A stretch of 64,000 nt of DNA from Hyphomicrobium_A sp963782555 (GTDB lineage Bacteria; Pseudomonadota; Alphaproteobacteria; Rhizobiales; Hyphomicrobiaceae): the NCBI GenBank assembly GCA_963782555.1, contig CAWAKB010000001.1, positions 744,001 to 808,000 on the forward strand, given 5' to 3'. This document shows, piece by piece, positions 8,891-17,988 of the stretch. The first letter of the stretch is position 1. Every line of letters begins with the position of its first letter. The position numbers were made by a program, and so were the translations under genes. The notes beneath the pieces were generated by a model, which did no database searches, was not told the DNA's origin, and saw only the letters and a list, made by a program, of their open reading frames with translations.

Positions 8891-10441
8891 ATGTCGCCAA
8901 CGGAAGCCAAGTTCAAGCAAACCGAGCCCCAGCCCGATCAGCAAAACGTCAATCCGCCCGGCGTCACGCCATCGGAGGCCGACGCGCTTGCAAGGCTGGC
9001 GCGGCTCAATGAATCGCTGCGCGCGCGCGCGATTACTGAGACGGTGCCGGTCGAGCTGTCGCCAAGTGAGACGCCGCCGGAGCGGGCTCGTACCTATCTA
9101 CGTCCAGCCCGCGTCATCAAGTCGTTGCTGGCGCTTGCCGCGGCGGTCGCGCTGTTGTGGATTCCAGTGCAACGGCTGCTCTACACCACGAGCGCAGAGG
9201 CCACGATCAATGCGCGGCTGATAAACCTGCGGGCACCCATCGACGGCAAGGTATCGGTCGTGGCGCCGACGATCGCGGTGGGCACCCTCGTCAAGCCGGG
9301 CGAGATCCTGCTGCGGCTGACCAATGAGCGTGCCGACCACCAGCGGCTCGATGATCTGCGCCGCACGATCAGCAGTCTTCACTCGCAAACCGAGGCGCAG
9401 ACAAAGCGGCTGGCGCAATTGAAGAAGATCGAGGGCGACGTCAAAGCGCAGCTCGATGCTTTTCAGGACAGCCGTGTCCGCCAGCTGGAGTCGCGCGCCG
9501 CCGAGTTCAAGGCTGAAATTGGTTCCGCCGAGGCAAAGCAGGCAGACGCCCTGAAATCGGTCAATCGATCGAAGGATCTGATCGCAAAAGGAGGCCTGAC
9601 AGCCGCTACGCTCTTGCATGCGGAGCGAGACCTCAAGGTCGCCGAGATGAATGTTACCGTTGCGCGTCAGCGCTTGGACAGCAACAAGATTGAGCTCGAG
9701 GGCGCTCGCAAAGGGCTCTTCGTCGGCGACAGCTACAACGACTTGCCGCGCTCTGCGCAGCGCCTCGACGAGATCGCTCAGCAGATTGTCGATCTGGGCG
9801 GCCAACTCGATGAGGGCAAGACGCGATTGGCGTACTCGGAGAAGGAGCTTGCAACCGAGACGGCAACCTTCGAGCGCGACTCCAATGCCGTCGTCAGCGC
9901 GACCACCCAGGGTCGCATCTGGGAGGTCTTGACCGCCAACGGAGAGGAGGTGCGCAGAGGCCAGGATCTGATGCGCATGCTGGACTGTGCCGGCGCCGTG
10001 GTGACGGCGACGGTCAGCGAGTCCGTCTACAACAAGCTTTGGATCGGGCAGCCCGTCGAGTTCAAGCTGCACGGAGACGGCCAAGTGCATGCCGGAACTG
10101 TCGCCGGTCTGACGGGGATGGCGGCAGCCGGCTCCAATTTTGCCATCGATCAAACCGCGCTGAGGCGCGAGCCCTATCACGCCACCATCGCGGTCCCGGG
10201 GCTGGCAGTACAAGACAAGTGCAGCATCGGGCGCACCGGCACCGTAACGTTCGACTCATCGGCCGAAGCGGCTGCAGGGGCGGAAAAGCAGGCAGGACCT
10301 ACGACGACAGCCAAGCTCGCGGCCAAGGTCAAGGACGCCGGACGCGTTATTGGCGACAAGGCCTCTGCGATTGCAGCGGGCGTCGCTGGGGCAGTGCGCA
10401 AAGCCGTTGAGAACGTGAAGCTTCGTCTAGGCAAGTCATGA
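8891..10441 (+). CDS. HlyD-type membrane fusion protein (BgsB-like)
   Basis: A 516-aa inner-membrane adaptor. A ~75-residue cytoplasmic N-tail is followed by one membrane segment (around 77-98). Then come a biotinyl-lipoyl-like half motif (NLRAPIDGKVSVVAPTIAVG), a long periplasmic coiled coil (about 140-330) and a beta-barrel domain (SESVYNKLWIGQPVEFKLHGDGQ). The stop overlaps the start of the GT2 synthase (ATGA), implying coupled translation. This pair matches the arrangement of Sinorhizobium meliloti bgsB-bgsA, where the fusion protein is needed for mixed-linkage beta-glucan production. It probably bridges the synthase to an outer-membrane channel such as the TolC-like protein. Confidence 0.8.
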   Translation: MSPTEAKFKQTEPQPDQQNVNPPGVTPSEADALARLARLNESLRARAITETVPVELSPSETPPERARTYLRPARVIKSLLALAAAVALLWIPVQRLLYTTSAEATINARLINLRAPIDGKVSVVAPTIAVGTLVKPGEILLRLTNERADHQRLDDLRRTISSLHSQTEAQTKRLAQLKKIEGDVKAQLDAFQDSRVRQLESRAAEFKAEIGSAEAKQADALKSVNRSKDLIAKGGLTAATLLHAERDLKVAEMNVTVARQRLDSNKIELEGARKGLFVGDSYNDLPRSAQRLDEIAQQIVDLGGQLDEGKTRLAYSEKELATETATFERDSNAVVSATTQGRIWEVLTANGEEVRRGQDLMRMLDCAGAVVTATVSESVYNKLWIGQPVEFKLHGDGQVHAGTVAGLTGMAAAGSNFAIDQTALRREPYHATIAVPGLAVQDKCSIGRTGTVTFDSSAEAAAGAEKQAGPTTTAKLAAKVKDAGRVIGDKASAIAAGVAGAVRKAVENVKLRLGKS

Positions 10442-12408
10442 CCGCCGCGTCGGGCATCGGCTATTGGGATGCGTTCGCGCCGACGCTCGCGCTGATCCTG
10501 ATTGCGATCGCCGTGCTGCCCTGGCTCGATCGCTACAGTACCATTGCCCGCACCATTGCCATCGGCTTCTGCATTGTCCTCGGGTGGCGCTACATGTTGT
10601 GGCGCATCTTCGAGACGCTGCCGCCGGCGGGGCTGACCATGGATTTCGGCCTCGGTGCCCTATTCACCGTCGTCGAGACGCTGTCGATGGTGGGGGCATC
10701 CATTTCTTTCTTCTTTCTCACACGCACGACTAACCGGTCGAGTGAGGCGGACCGCAACATCGCTTGGCTCAGGTCGCTGCCGAGGCCGCCCCTCGTCGAC
10801 GTGCTCATCTGTACCTACAACGAGGAGGAGCCCATCCTGGAGCGCACGATCATCGGCGCGCTCGGGATCGACTATTCCAACTATCGCGTATGGGTCTGCG
10901 ACGACGGACACCGCCCGTGGCTCAAACAGCTGTGCAAGGAGCACGGCTGCGGCTACATCACCCGCAACGACAATAAGAATGCCAAGGCCGGCAACATCAA
11001 CAACGCCCTGCGCTATCTATCGACATTGCCCGTGCGCCCCGACTTCGTCTCCATTCTCGATGCCGATTTTATTGCCAAGAGCCAGCTGTTGACTCGCACG
11101 CTGGCGCTGATGCGCGAGCCCGACGTCGGCTGCGTTCAGACCCCGCAGCACTTCTACAATCCCGATCCCATCCAAAGGAACCTCGCCCTTTCGCGCGTTT
11201 GGCCGGACGAGCAACGCTTCTTCTTCGATGTGGTGATGGCGTCGAAGGACGCCTGGGGCGGGGCCTTCTGCTGCGGGACGTCGTCGCTGTTGCGCTTCGG
11301 GCCGCTGATGCAGATCAAGAAGTTCCCCACCGATTCCGTCACCGAGGATTATCTCGTCAGCCTGCGGCTGTCGGAGATCGGCTATCGCACCATCTATCTC
11401 AACGAGCCGTTGTCGCTTGGTCTCGCGCCGGAAGGGCTCAAGGAGTACGTCTCGCAGCGCAGCCGCTGGGCGCTCGGCTTCATGCAGATCTGCCGCGGGC
11501 CAAACGGTCCCCTCAGTTTGAGGACGCACGCATCGCTGCGAGCCCGCATCATGCTGGTGGAGACCTTTCTCTTCTGGTCGGCCACGCACGCTTTTCGCAT
11601 CCTCGGCATCCTTGTCCCGGCCGCCTATCTCTTGTTCAACATCCAGGCGGTCTATGCATACGTGCCCGACGCGGTCTCGTATCTCTTCCCCTACTTGGTC
11701 GCCGTGACTGCCGTCATGACCTGGCTGACGCGGGGTCGGGTTCTGCCCATCATGGGCGACCTCAGCCAGTTGCTGGTTGCTACCGATATCGCCAAATCGG
11801 TTCTCGTCGGCCTTTTCAAACCGAAAGGGCACAAGTTCAAGGTGACCGCCAAGGGCGGTGATCGCGCCAAGCGCCTCGTGCAGTGGCCGATGCTGCGTGT
11901 CTTTCTTGGCTATCTGGCGCTGACCGTGGCAGGCGTGATCTGGGCATTCGTCATCGACCCCTACCCGTCGCTGACCGATGCGAGCGGCGTCGCCCTGTTC
12001 TGGAGCTGGTACAATATTCTCATTCTCGTGCTCGCCTCGTTCGTCTGCATCGAGGCGCCGCAGCTTCGCTACGGCGAGCGCTTCCACAGCGACGGGCATG
12101 CCACCCTCACGCTCGGCGGCCGCACGCTCCAATATCCTGTCGCCGATATTTCGATCGGGGGGATGCGCCTGCGCGGCAGCCTGCCCGGCGCCTATGGGAC
12201 ACCCGTCCACGTGAGCTTCGATGGGCTGGATGTCGAGGGCACGCTGGTGCGCGCCTATGAGGACGGCTTTGCGATCCGGTTCGTCCAATCGCGAGATGTC
12301 CGCCGGCGCCTCATCCGCCACGTCTACGGCGGAAAGTACGGGGGCAGTACCCCCGACATCAAACCGAGCGATGTCGCAGCGGCAATGGCCCATCGGGTGT
12401 TCCGCTGA
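10438..12408 (+). CDS. GT2 beta-glucan synthase with C-terminal PilZ domain (BgsA/CrdS-like)
   Basis: A 656-aa processive membrane glycosyltransferase of the cellulose/curdlan synthase family, expected to polymerise glucose from UDP-glucose and translocate the chain. N-terminal membrane helices precede the catalytic domain: CTYNEEEP, DDGH, DAD (residues 208-210), TED (302-304) and QRSRW (340-344) are all intact. More helices follow. The C-terminus is a PilZ domain with R544xxxR548 and D570xSxxG575, the c-di-GMP-binding motifs. The product could be a mixed-linkage or beta-1,3/1,4 glucan; linkage cannot be read from sequence. Activation by c-di-GMP is inferred from the intact PilZ motif. Confidence 0.88.
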   Translation: MTAASGIGYWDAFAPTLALILIAIAVLPWLDRYSTIARTIAIGFCIVLGWRYMLWRIFETLPPAGLTMDFGLGALFTVVETLSMVGASISFFFLTRTTNRSSEADRNIAWLRSLPRPPLVDVLICTYNEEEPILERTIIGALGIDYSNYRVWVCDDGHRPWLKQLCKEHGCGYITRNDNKNAKAGNINNALRYLSTLPVRPDFVSILDADFIAKSQLLTRTLALMREPDVGCVQTPQHFYNPDPIQRNLALSRVWPDEQRFFFDVVMASKDAWGGAFCCGTSSLLRFGPLMQIKKFPTDSVTEDYLVSLRLSEIGYRTIYLNEPLSLGLAPEGLKEYVSQRSRWALGFMQICRGPNGPLSLRTHASLRARIMLVETFLFWSATHAFRILGILVPAAYLLFNIQAVYAYVPDAVSYLFPYLVAVTAVMTWLTRGRVLPIMGDLSQLLVATDIAKSVLVGLFKPKGHKFKVTAKGGDRAKRLVQWPMLRVFLGYLALTVAGVIWAFVIDPYPSLTDASGVALFWSWYNILILVLASFVCIEAPQLRYGERFHSDGHATLTLGGRTLQYPVADISIGGMRLRGSLPGAYGTPVHVSFDGLDVEGTLVRAYEDGFAIRFVQSRDVRRRLIRHVYGGKYGGSTPDIKPSDVAAAMAHRVFR

Positions 12409-12553
12409 GCCATCGCGCCTGGAAAAACACATATTCGCAATTTGCCGTCAAATCTCGTCTCTTGAAGACTAATTGGTAAGGCGAACTCCGGATAATGGGG
12501 CGTACACATCCCAACAAGCCCGAAACACCAACGAGCCCACAAAGCGTACCGCA

Positions 12554-14344
12554 ATGACGACTGCTCCCATTGCCAGTCAATCCGAGGCCGAGCCCCGCCG
12601 TTCGCGCGCGCGCAGAGTTCTCGTGGCAGAGGACAGCGCCATCACACACGACCTCTTGAAGCTCCTGCTCAAGCAGCGCGGGCATGAGGTCGACATCGCC
12701 GATGACGGACTGAAGGCGCTGGAAGCGCTGCGCAAGAATGACTACGACGTCGCCTTGCTGGACTACCACTTGCCGCACATGGACGGGCTGCAGGTAGCCT
12801 CGACACTCAAGGCCGAGGCGGGTGGGCGCCGGCTGCCGCGCCTGATTGCCATCACCGCCGACCCCGAAGGCCTGTTGAGCGCTGAGGCCGGCTGCGAGAA
12901 TTTCGACTTTATCCTTCCCAAGCCTCTCGACATCAATCGGGTCGGCAAGGTGGTCGAGGAGCAGGCGGATCTCGCCGAGCAAGCCCCATCCGCCGTCCCG
13001 GCCAGCCCGCAGCCGCGCCCTGCGGCGACGACCGTTACGCCGGCGCCGCCGTCCATACTCGAGGGGCTCGGGCACAAGTTTCTCGCATGGCCGGAAGACC
13101 TCGACGCCACGCGGCTCTCCAGCCGCGCGATGCAGGCGACGTTGGGCGATGGGCGTTTCGACGCCATCGCCATCAAGGTCCCTGTGGTGGTGGACGACCT
13201 TGCGATCATCTGGGAGCACAAGGCGCTCTATGCGCTGCCCGTGATCGATCTGACCGGCAGCCTCGGCTGCATGGCCGATCTCGATGCCTCCAAGCTCAAG
13301 GCCGACGAGACGGACCAGATCGAGCGTCTGATCTGGCGCTTCTACGAGGGCCGCGGGCGGCTTCATCGCGATCTTCTCCTGAGTGACGATCTGGAGGACC
13401 GCGTGCTCGGGCGCGTCTTCGTCTCGGGAAAGCCCCTCACCGCGACACTCGATCCGGGATCGTGCACGTGTTTCTCCTATAATCTGACGCTCAAGCCCAA
13501 TGCGGCGGCCCACCAGGCCGAGTGCTTGTGCGAAAGGGGCTTGCTGGAGAAAGCCTTCGTCGAGCGCTTTTACGTCTGCCCGCGCTGCGATTCAGACCGC
13601 ATTCACGCGCGCAAGATCTGTCCCCAATGCCATTCCTCGAACCTGGAGGAGGAACAGTATCTCCAGCATTTCCGCTGCGGCTTCCAAGGCCCAAAATCGC
13701 AGTTCCGCCAAGGCCTGCACCTCGTCTGCCCCAAGTGCCACCGGGCGCTGGTGGACTTCGGCGTCGACTACGACCAGGCCGAGACGATGATCGTGTGTCG
13801 CAATTGCGGTCATTCGGGCTCGAAGTCGGTCCTCGGCATGCTCTGCCTCGATTGCGGCACGAACCACGCTTCCCAGTCTTGCAAGACGCGCGACGCCTTC
13901 ACCTACGAGCTCACCGATCAGGGCAACGGCTTTGCCGAGTACGGGCGCTCCTTCTTGGGGCTCTTCCAGAAGCCTCTGCGCTTCGAGGAGCTCCCACGCG
14001 AGCTCATTCTGGCCTTGAACGAGGCCGCGAAGGCCTTCAACGAGCACCAGACGCCCTTCACGCTCGTCAACATCTTCTACAAGAACGAGCGCCGCATCAG
14101 GGCCGAGCAGGGATCGCGGGCGTTTGCCGAGGCACGCAATCAGTTCATCGAGAATTTGCGTGCGAACCTTGGGGGCGCCCGGCTCGTGGTCAAGGGACCG
14201 TCCTCCTACGACTTCGCGCTACTGCAGGGGATCGGCCCGCACCTCGCCGAGAAGGATTTTTCCGGCCTGCGCGAGCGCGCGGTCGACACCTTGAGCGTCG
14301 ACCTCGGGGCGACGCTGAAGGCTTTCGGCCCGAAAGATTTCTAG
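12554..14344 (+). CDS. REC - five-CxxC zinc-ribbon (TackOD1-like) - degenerate GGDEF response regulator
   Basis: A 596-aa signalling protein. Residues ~20-140 are a receiver domain (LVAEDSAITHDLL, phosphoacceptor in LLDYHLPHMDG, conserved late Lys in ILPKP). After a Pro-rich linker comes a domain with five CxxC pairs (CPRC, CPQC, CPKC, CRNC, CLDC), which fits the TackOD1 zinc-ribbon output domain. The last ~140 residues align by eye with GGDEF domains (FTLVNIFYKNERRI, then a region where GGDEF should be but reads SSYDFALL), so cyclase activity is unlikely. ATG 12554 is preferred over a TTG 27 codons upstream. It follows the synthase by 145 bases and could gate glucan synthesis. TackOD1 is assigned from memory of the family. 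Confidence 0.7.
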   Translation: MTTAPIASQSEAEPRRSRARRVLVAEDSAITHDLLKLLLKQRGHEVDIADDGLKALEALRKNDYDVALLDYHLPHMDGLQVASTLKAEAGGRRLPRLIAITADPEGLLSAEAGCENFDFILPKPLDINRVGKVVEEQADLAEQAPSAVPASPQPRPAATTVTPAPPSILEGLGHKFLAWPEDLDATRLSSRAMQATLGDGRFDAIAIKVPVVVDDLAIIWEHKALYALPVIDLTGSLGCMADLDASKLKADETDQIERLIWRFYEGRGRLHRDLLLSDDLEDRVLGRVFVSGKPLTATLDPGSCTCFSYNLTLKPNAAAHQAECLCERGLLEKAFVERFYVCPRCDSDRIHARKICPQCHSSNLEEEQYLQHFRCGFQGPKSQFRQGLHLVCPKCHRALVDFGVDYDQAETMIVCRNCGHSGSKSVLGMLCLDCGTNHASQSCKTRDAFTYELTDQGNGFAEYGRSFLGLFQKPLRFEELPRELILALNEAAKAFNEHQTPFTLVNIFYKNERRIRAEQGSRAFAEARNQFIENLRANLGGARLVVKGPSSYDFALLQGIGPHLAEKDFSGLRERAVDTLSVDLGATLKAFGPKDF

Positions 14345-14363
14345 AGGGACTTTCGCCGAAACT

Positions 14364-14440
14364 TGGTAGCGGGACCCGGACTTGAACCGGGGACCTACGG
14401 ATTATGATTCCGCCGCTCTAACCAACTGAGCTATCCCGCC
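14364..14440 (-). tRNA. tRNA-Met (CAU), elongator type
   Basis: A 77-nt cloverleaf on the minus strand. The 5' acceptor GGCGGGA pairs with TCCCGCT, with a G-U at the end pair, and CCA is encoded. The D arm contains AGCTCAGTTGGTTAGAGC. The anticodon stem GCGGA/TCCGT encloses ATCATAA, giving anticodon CAU. The T arm is CCCGG TTCAAGT CCGGG. CAU also occurs in initiator Met and in Ile2, but the overall form is that of an elongator Met tRNA. Confidence 0.92.
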
Positions 14441-14513
14441 ACATCCGCGGTCTATAAGGAGCGCGGTCGGAAACTGTCAAGGACGAGCGAGCCGGCCGTC
14501 CCGCTGCCGCCCG

Positions 14514-15242
14514 TCATTCCGCCGCAATGGCGCGCCGCGCGGCACCCTCGCTCTTGGCAAAGCGCAGCATCGTGAAGAGGCCGAAGGGGCGCAGCGCCCT
14601 GCGCTCGACCAGCTCCAGGTCGTCGCACACGGTGACGCGCGAGACATCGAACACCGAGCGCCAGCCGATCTTGTCGGCGAACGGCGCCATACGCCGCTCG
14701 ACCCAGCCGCGCACGCCTTCGCGCTGGCTGAAATGATTGACCAGCATTACCTCGCCGCCGGGCTTGGTGACGCGGGACAGCTCCCGCATGACCGCCTCCG
14801 GATCGGGCACGACCGTCATGACATACATCGCGACGACCGTGTCGAAGGAGGAGTCGGGGAAGCGCAGATCGGAGGCGTCCATCTCATGCAGGCCGGTCAC
14901 GTGGCTGAGGCCGCCGTTGGCGACACGCTCGCGCGCCTTCTCCAGCATGTCCGGCGACAGGTCGATGCCGACGACCTCCAGGTGCCGGCCGTAGTCGGGC
15001 AGCGAGAGCCCGGTGCCGACGCCGACCTCGAGCAGGCGGCCATCGCGTGCGTTGAGCATCTCGACGGCGTGCCGGCGCCCTTCCTTGGCGATGAGCCCGA
15101 AGGTGTAGTCGTAGACCGGCGCCCAGCGGCGATATGCGTCGAGCACGGCGCTCTCGTCGATGCGGCCGATGCCGACGATGCGGCCCTGCACGCGTTCGAG
15201 CAGCGGTTGGCTCCGGAGATCAGAATCCGACAGTGTTTTCAT
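14514..15242 (-). CDS. pmtA: Phosphatidylethanolamine N-methyltransferase, Rhodobacter-type PmtA
   Basis: A 242-aa SAM-dependent methyltransferase. AYRRWAPVYDYTFG is followed by the SAM-binding motif LLEVGVGTGLSLP, the acidic loop GIDLSPDML, and MYVMTVVPDPEAVMREL. These are the signatures of the Rhodobacter sphaeroides-type PmtA, which methylates phosphatidylethanolamine stepwise to phosphatidylcholine at the membrane. GAGGAG lies upstream of the ATG. It follows mnmA by 83 bases on the same strand. A UbiE-like quinone methyltransferase is the main alternative. Confidence 0.75.
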   Translation of the reverse strand: MKTLSDSDLRSQPLLERVQGRIVGIGRIDESAVLDAYRRWAPVYDYTFGLIAKEGRRHAVEMLNARDGRLLEVGVGTGLSLPDYGRHLEVVGIDLSPDMLEKARERVANGGLSHVTGLHEMDASDLRFPDSSFDTVVAMYVMTVVPDPEAVMRELSRVTKPGGEVMLVNHFSQREGVRGWVERRMAPFADKIGWRSVFDVSRVTVCDDLELVERRALRPFGLFTMLRFAKSEGAARRAIAAE

Positions 15243-15325
15243 TCGTGTACTCGCTCCTCTCCCCGCGCGATCCAGTCGCCCCCGTTGCCCCGCTTGCCCC
15301 CACCATCAATCGTCTTCATGCGGGT

Positions 15326-16543
15326 TCAACCGGATGTCGGAGCTGTCAGTTCCGCGTCGGCACTCTGCCGCGCCAGCGTGCGCGCAATGAAGCCGCCGCC
15401 GAGAAGGCGCGCCTCATCTTCCCCGTCCTCATAGAATACGCAAGCCTGTCCCACCGCGACTCCATCCTCGCCGTCCGTCAGCACGACCCGTGCCGTATCC
15501 TCACCTTCGGCAAACAGCATGGCCGGCTGCGGCGGCTGCGAGGAGCGGATGCGCACGTAAACGGGCAGGCCGTCGGCGCTTGCATCGACAAGTGGCTCAT
15601 CTCCCAGCCAGTTCGTGTTCTTAAGGAGAAGTCCCTTGGTGCGCAAGCAGGCGCGCGGTCCCACAACGACCTCGTTGCGCTCGGCATCGAGGCGGACCAC
15701 GAACAGCGGCTCGGGCCCCGGGATCTTCAATCCGCGGCGCTGACCGATCGTATAATTGATGATGCCGTCGTGACGACCGAGGCGGCGCCCGTCGACGTGC
15801 ACGATGTCGCCGGGCTTCAACGCGCCGGGCTTCAGGCGTTCGATGACGCTCGCGTAGCGCCCCGTCGGCACGAAGCAGATGTCCTGGCTGTCGGCCTTTT
15901 CGGCGACGGGCAGCTCGAGCTCGTGTGCTAAGGCCCGCACCTGCGGCTTGCGCATGGCGCCGAGCGGGAACCACAGATGGCGCAGCTGCTCCGGCGTGGT
16001 GGCGAACAGGAAGTAGCTCTGGTCGCGCTCGACGTCGGCGGCGCGTGCGAGCTCGGGCCCGCGCACGCCTTCGCGCCGCTGGATGTAGTGGCCGGTCGCC
16101 AGCACGTCGGCGCCAAGGTCCTTGGCGGTCTCTAGAAGATCGCGGAACTTGATCTGCTGGTTGCAGGTGACGCACGGGATCGGCGTCTCGCCGGCCACGT
16201 AGCTTGCGGCGAAGCTCGCCATTACCGCCTTGGCAAACCGGCTCTCGTAGTCGAGCACGTAGTGCGGAATGTCGAGCGCCTCTGCCACGCGGCGCGCGTC
16301 ATGGATATCCTGGCCCGCGCAGCAGCTCCCCTTCTTTCCCGTGGCCGCGCCATGGTCGTAGAGCTGCAGGGTGATGCCGATGACGTCGTGGCCGGCGCGC
16401 TTCATCAGCGCGGCGACGACGGAGGAATCGACGCCGCCGGACATGGCCACCACCACGCGCGACTTAGCCTGCCCGGCCTGCTGTCGCGGCGCGGCTGGCG
16501 GGGCCTCTGGGAGCGTCTTGGTTACCAAGGGACGAAACACCAC
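15326..16543 (-). CDS. mnmA: tRNA-specific 2-thiouridylase MnmA
   Basis: A 405-aa enzyme that installs the 2-thio group on U34 of tRNA-Lys, -Glu and -Gln. The PP-loop VVAMSGGVDSSVVAAL binds ATP. The catalytic cysteines are in IPCVTCN and DICFVP, and NYTIGQRRGL marks the central domain. The length is normal apart from ~25 extra N-terminal residues. The start is GTG at 16543 with no clear ribosome binding site; no ATG occurs before the PP-loop. It is upstream of pmtA on the same strand and divergent from sciP. Confidence 0.95.
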   Translation of the reverse strand: MVFRPLVTKTLPEAPPAAPRQQAGQAKSRVVVAMSGGVDSSVVAALMKRAGHDVIGITLQLYDHGAATGKKGSCCAGQDIHDARRVAEALDIPHYVLDYESRFAKAVMASFAASYVAGETPIPCVTCNQQIKFRDLLETAKDLGADVLATGHYIQRREGVRGPELARAADVERDQSYFLFATTPEQLRHLWFPLGAMRKPQVRALAHELELPVAEKADSQDICFVPTGRYASVIERLKPGALKPGDIVHVDGRRLGRHDGIINYTIGQRRGLKIPGPEPLFVVRLDAERNEVVVGPRACLRTKGLLLKNTNWLGDEPLVDASADGLPVYVRIRSSQPPQPAMLFAEGEDTARVVLTDGEDGVAVGQACVFYEDGEDEARLLGGGFIARTLARQSADAELTAPTSG

Positions 16544-16883
16544 TTATTTTTCGAGGAGCCGGCGTGGCCTGAGCGGCCGTATGGCGCCCCCACGGGCCGA
16601 TCCGGTCACCCGGCCCGCAATTTAGGCAAACTTAGGGCGTTGGCGGCATCGGATGCAAGCTGCGACGCAAGCAGGCGCGTGTGGGCCGCAGGTGGGGGCC
16701 CCGGCGCGCTCGCGCCCATACGCCGGGACCCTCTGGGTTTAGCCACTTTCTTGCGTAAACGTTAACGGGGCCTGTAAGGGACACTGGGTTCCGGTTTATG
16801 CTATGTTTACTCAATGGCTTAGGCCGGTCTTAATCGTGTTGGTTTATCCAGGATGGCTGGTCACTGAGTGTGTATCGAGTATC
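16544..16883. promoter_or_regulatory. Divergent mnmA/sciP intergenic region
   Basis: 340 bases without a gene. It holds the promoters of mnmA (minus) and sciP (plus). The sciP-proximal 150 bases are AT-richer and contain a candidate CtrA box at 16819-16833. Confidence 0.5.
16819..16833 (+). promoter_or_regulatory. Candidate CtrA box upstream of sciP
   Basis: TTAG, seven bases, TTAA: one mismatch to the CtrA consensus TTAA-N7-TTAA. It is 51 bases before the sciP ATG. In Caulobacter sciP is transcribed under CtrA control, so a box here is expected. Confidence 0.45.
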
Positions 16884-17162
16884 ATGACCGAACAACAGAT
16901 GCGGGCGCGAGTGCGCTACGTCATCGGCCCTGATGGGAGCCCGTTGACGGTAGCTGATCTCCCACCCAAGGACACAAAGCGCTGGGTCATCCGCCGCAAG
17001 GCGGAGGTGGTAGCTGCCGTGCGCGGCGGCCTGCTCTCGATCGAGGAGGCCTGCGAGCGCTACAAGCTCACGGTCGACGAGTTCCTGTCGTGGCAACGCT
17101 CGATCGACAAGCATGGGCTCCCCGGTCTGCGCGCAACGCGCATTCAGGAGTACCGCGACTAA
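16884..17162 (+). CDS. sciP: CtrA inhibitor SciP (DUF1153)
   Basis: A 92-aa helix-turn-helix protein (MTEQQMRARVRYVIGPDG, then DLPPKDTKRWVIRRKAEVV and ACERYKLTVDEFLSWQ) with the characteristic length and sequence of SciP/DUF1153. SciP binds DNA and CtrA and stops CtrA from activating its promoters in G1. ATG 16884 is chosen because an upstream extension would add residues not present in the family. It lies close to ctrA, as in other alphaproteobacteria, separated by a lipoprotein gene and fliJ on the other strand. Confidence 0.92.
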   Translation: MTEQQMRARVRYVIGPDGSPLTVADLPPKDTKRWVIRRKAEVVAAVRGGLLSIEEACERYKLTVDEFLSWQRSIDKHGLPGLRATRIQEYRD

Positions 17163-17233
17163 AGCGGCGCCCAGAGACGACGAGGGGCATTTCCTCTCGC
17201 GTGCAATTTATTTCTAAAATCATCGATCGGCTG

Positions 17234-17797
17234 TCACGTCGCGCGGCCCTTGCGCGTGCGTGAATGCCACGTGCTCGGATCGTCTTCCGGCTCGGGTGGC
17301 CGCGGCAACCACTGATCTCCCCCCTTGGTGCAGCCGATCCCTCCGGCGGCCCAGCGGCGCACATCGTCGCTCATGGACTTCGCCAGCGGCTCCGGCAGCT
17401 TCAGGTTCTCAATCGAGATGCTGGCGGTCTTCTCATTCGGCGTGATGGCGACGCGCAAGGCCAAGCCCCGCGGATTCGCCGACCCGCGGTCGCGCTCGTA
17501 AATAGTGATCTCGGACTTGCCCCCGTGTGAGACCGGCTCGGCCTGGGCGTGATAGATATAGTCCGCCTTGAGCGGCCCCTTGCTGCCGAACCAGCATTCC
17601 ATCGCGCCCCGCGCCAGCCGGGCATAGACTTCGGTCGGCGAGCCGACGACCTGGTCCTCGTTCAGCGACAGGGCCTCTACGATCTCCGGCAGCGTCGGCA
17701 GCACCGGTGGCGACGCGCCCGAGCACCCGCCAAGGAGCAGGCTCGCCGCTGTTGCGATGCTGACGCTGAAGAGCCCTGGTCGCACCAATCCCGCCAT
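17234..17797 (-). CDS. Hypothetical lipoprotein
   Basis: A 187-aa secreted protein. The N-terminus is a signal peptide with lipobox LLGGC, the Cys becoming the lipidated first residue. The mature protein is a small mixed domain (YARLARGAMECWFGSKGPLK; TIYERDRG) with three further Cys, and no family I recognise. It sits between sciP and fliJ, convergent with sciP (72-base gap). Function unknown; envelope location is clear from the lipobox. Confidence 0.75.
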   Translation of the reverse strand: MAGLVRPGLFSVSIATAASLLLGGCSGASPPVLPTLPEIVEALSLNEDQVVGSPTEVYARLARGAMECWFGSKGPLKADYIYHAQAEPVSHGGKSEITIYERDRGSANPRGLALRVAITPNEKTASISIENLKLPEPLAKSMSDDVRRWAAGGIGCTKGGDQWLPRPPEPEDDPSTWHSRTRKGRAT

Positions 17798-17988
17798 CGT
17801 GCCAGGGGTTGGACCGTTCGCCCGGGGAATGCCCGGGATGGCGAAGGCCGGCGCCCGTCACAGCTTGGTTGGCACGGGTGGGAGACCAATACAAGGCGAG
17901 GCGCGAAGCAAACCGGGGACGACGCGGATCAGGTCGTCCTGTCCCGAGACGGTTGCGCGCTTTGAAGTGACAGGCGTGGCGGCTACCG

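Noticed and set aside
11017..12432. 471-aa minus-strand ORF
   Set aside because: Antisense to the glucan synthase; low-complexity composition.
14364..14440. tRNA-Ile2 (CAU with lysidine)
   Set aside because: The anticodon fits, but acceptor and anticodon stems look like elongator tRNA-Met of this group.
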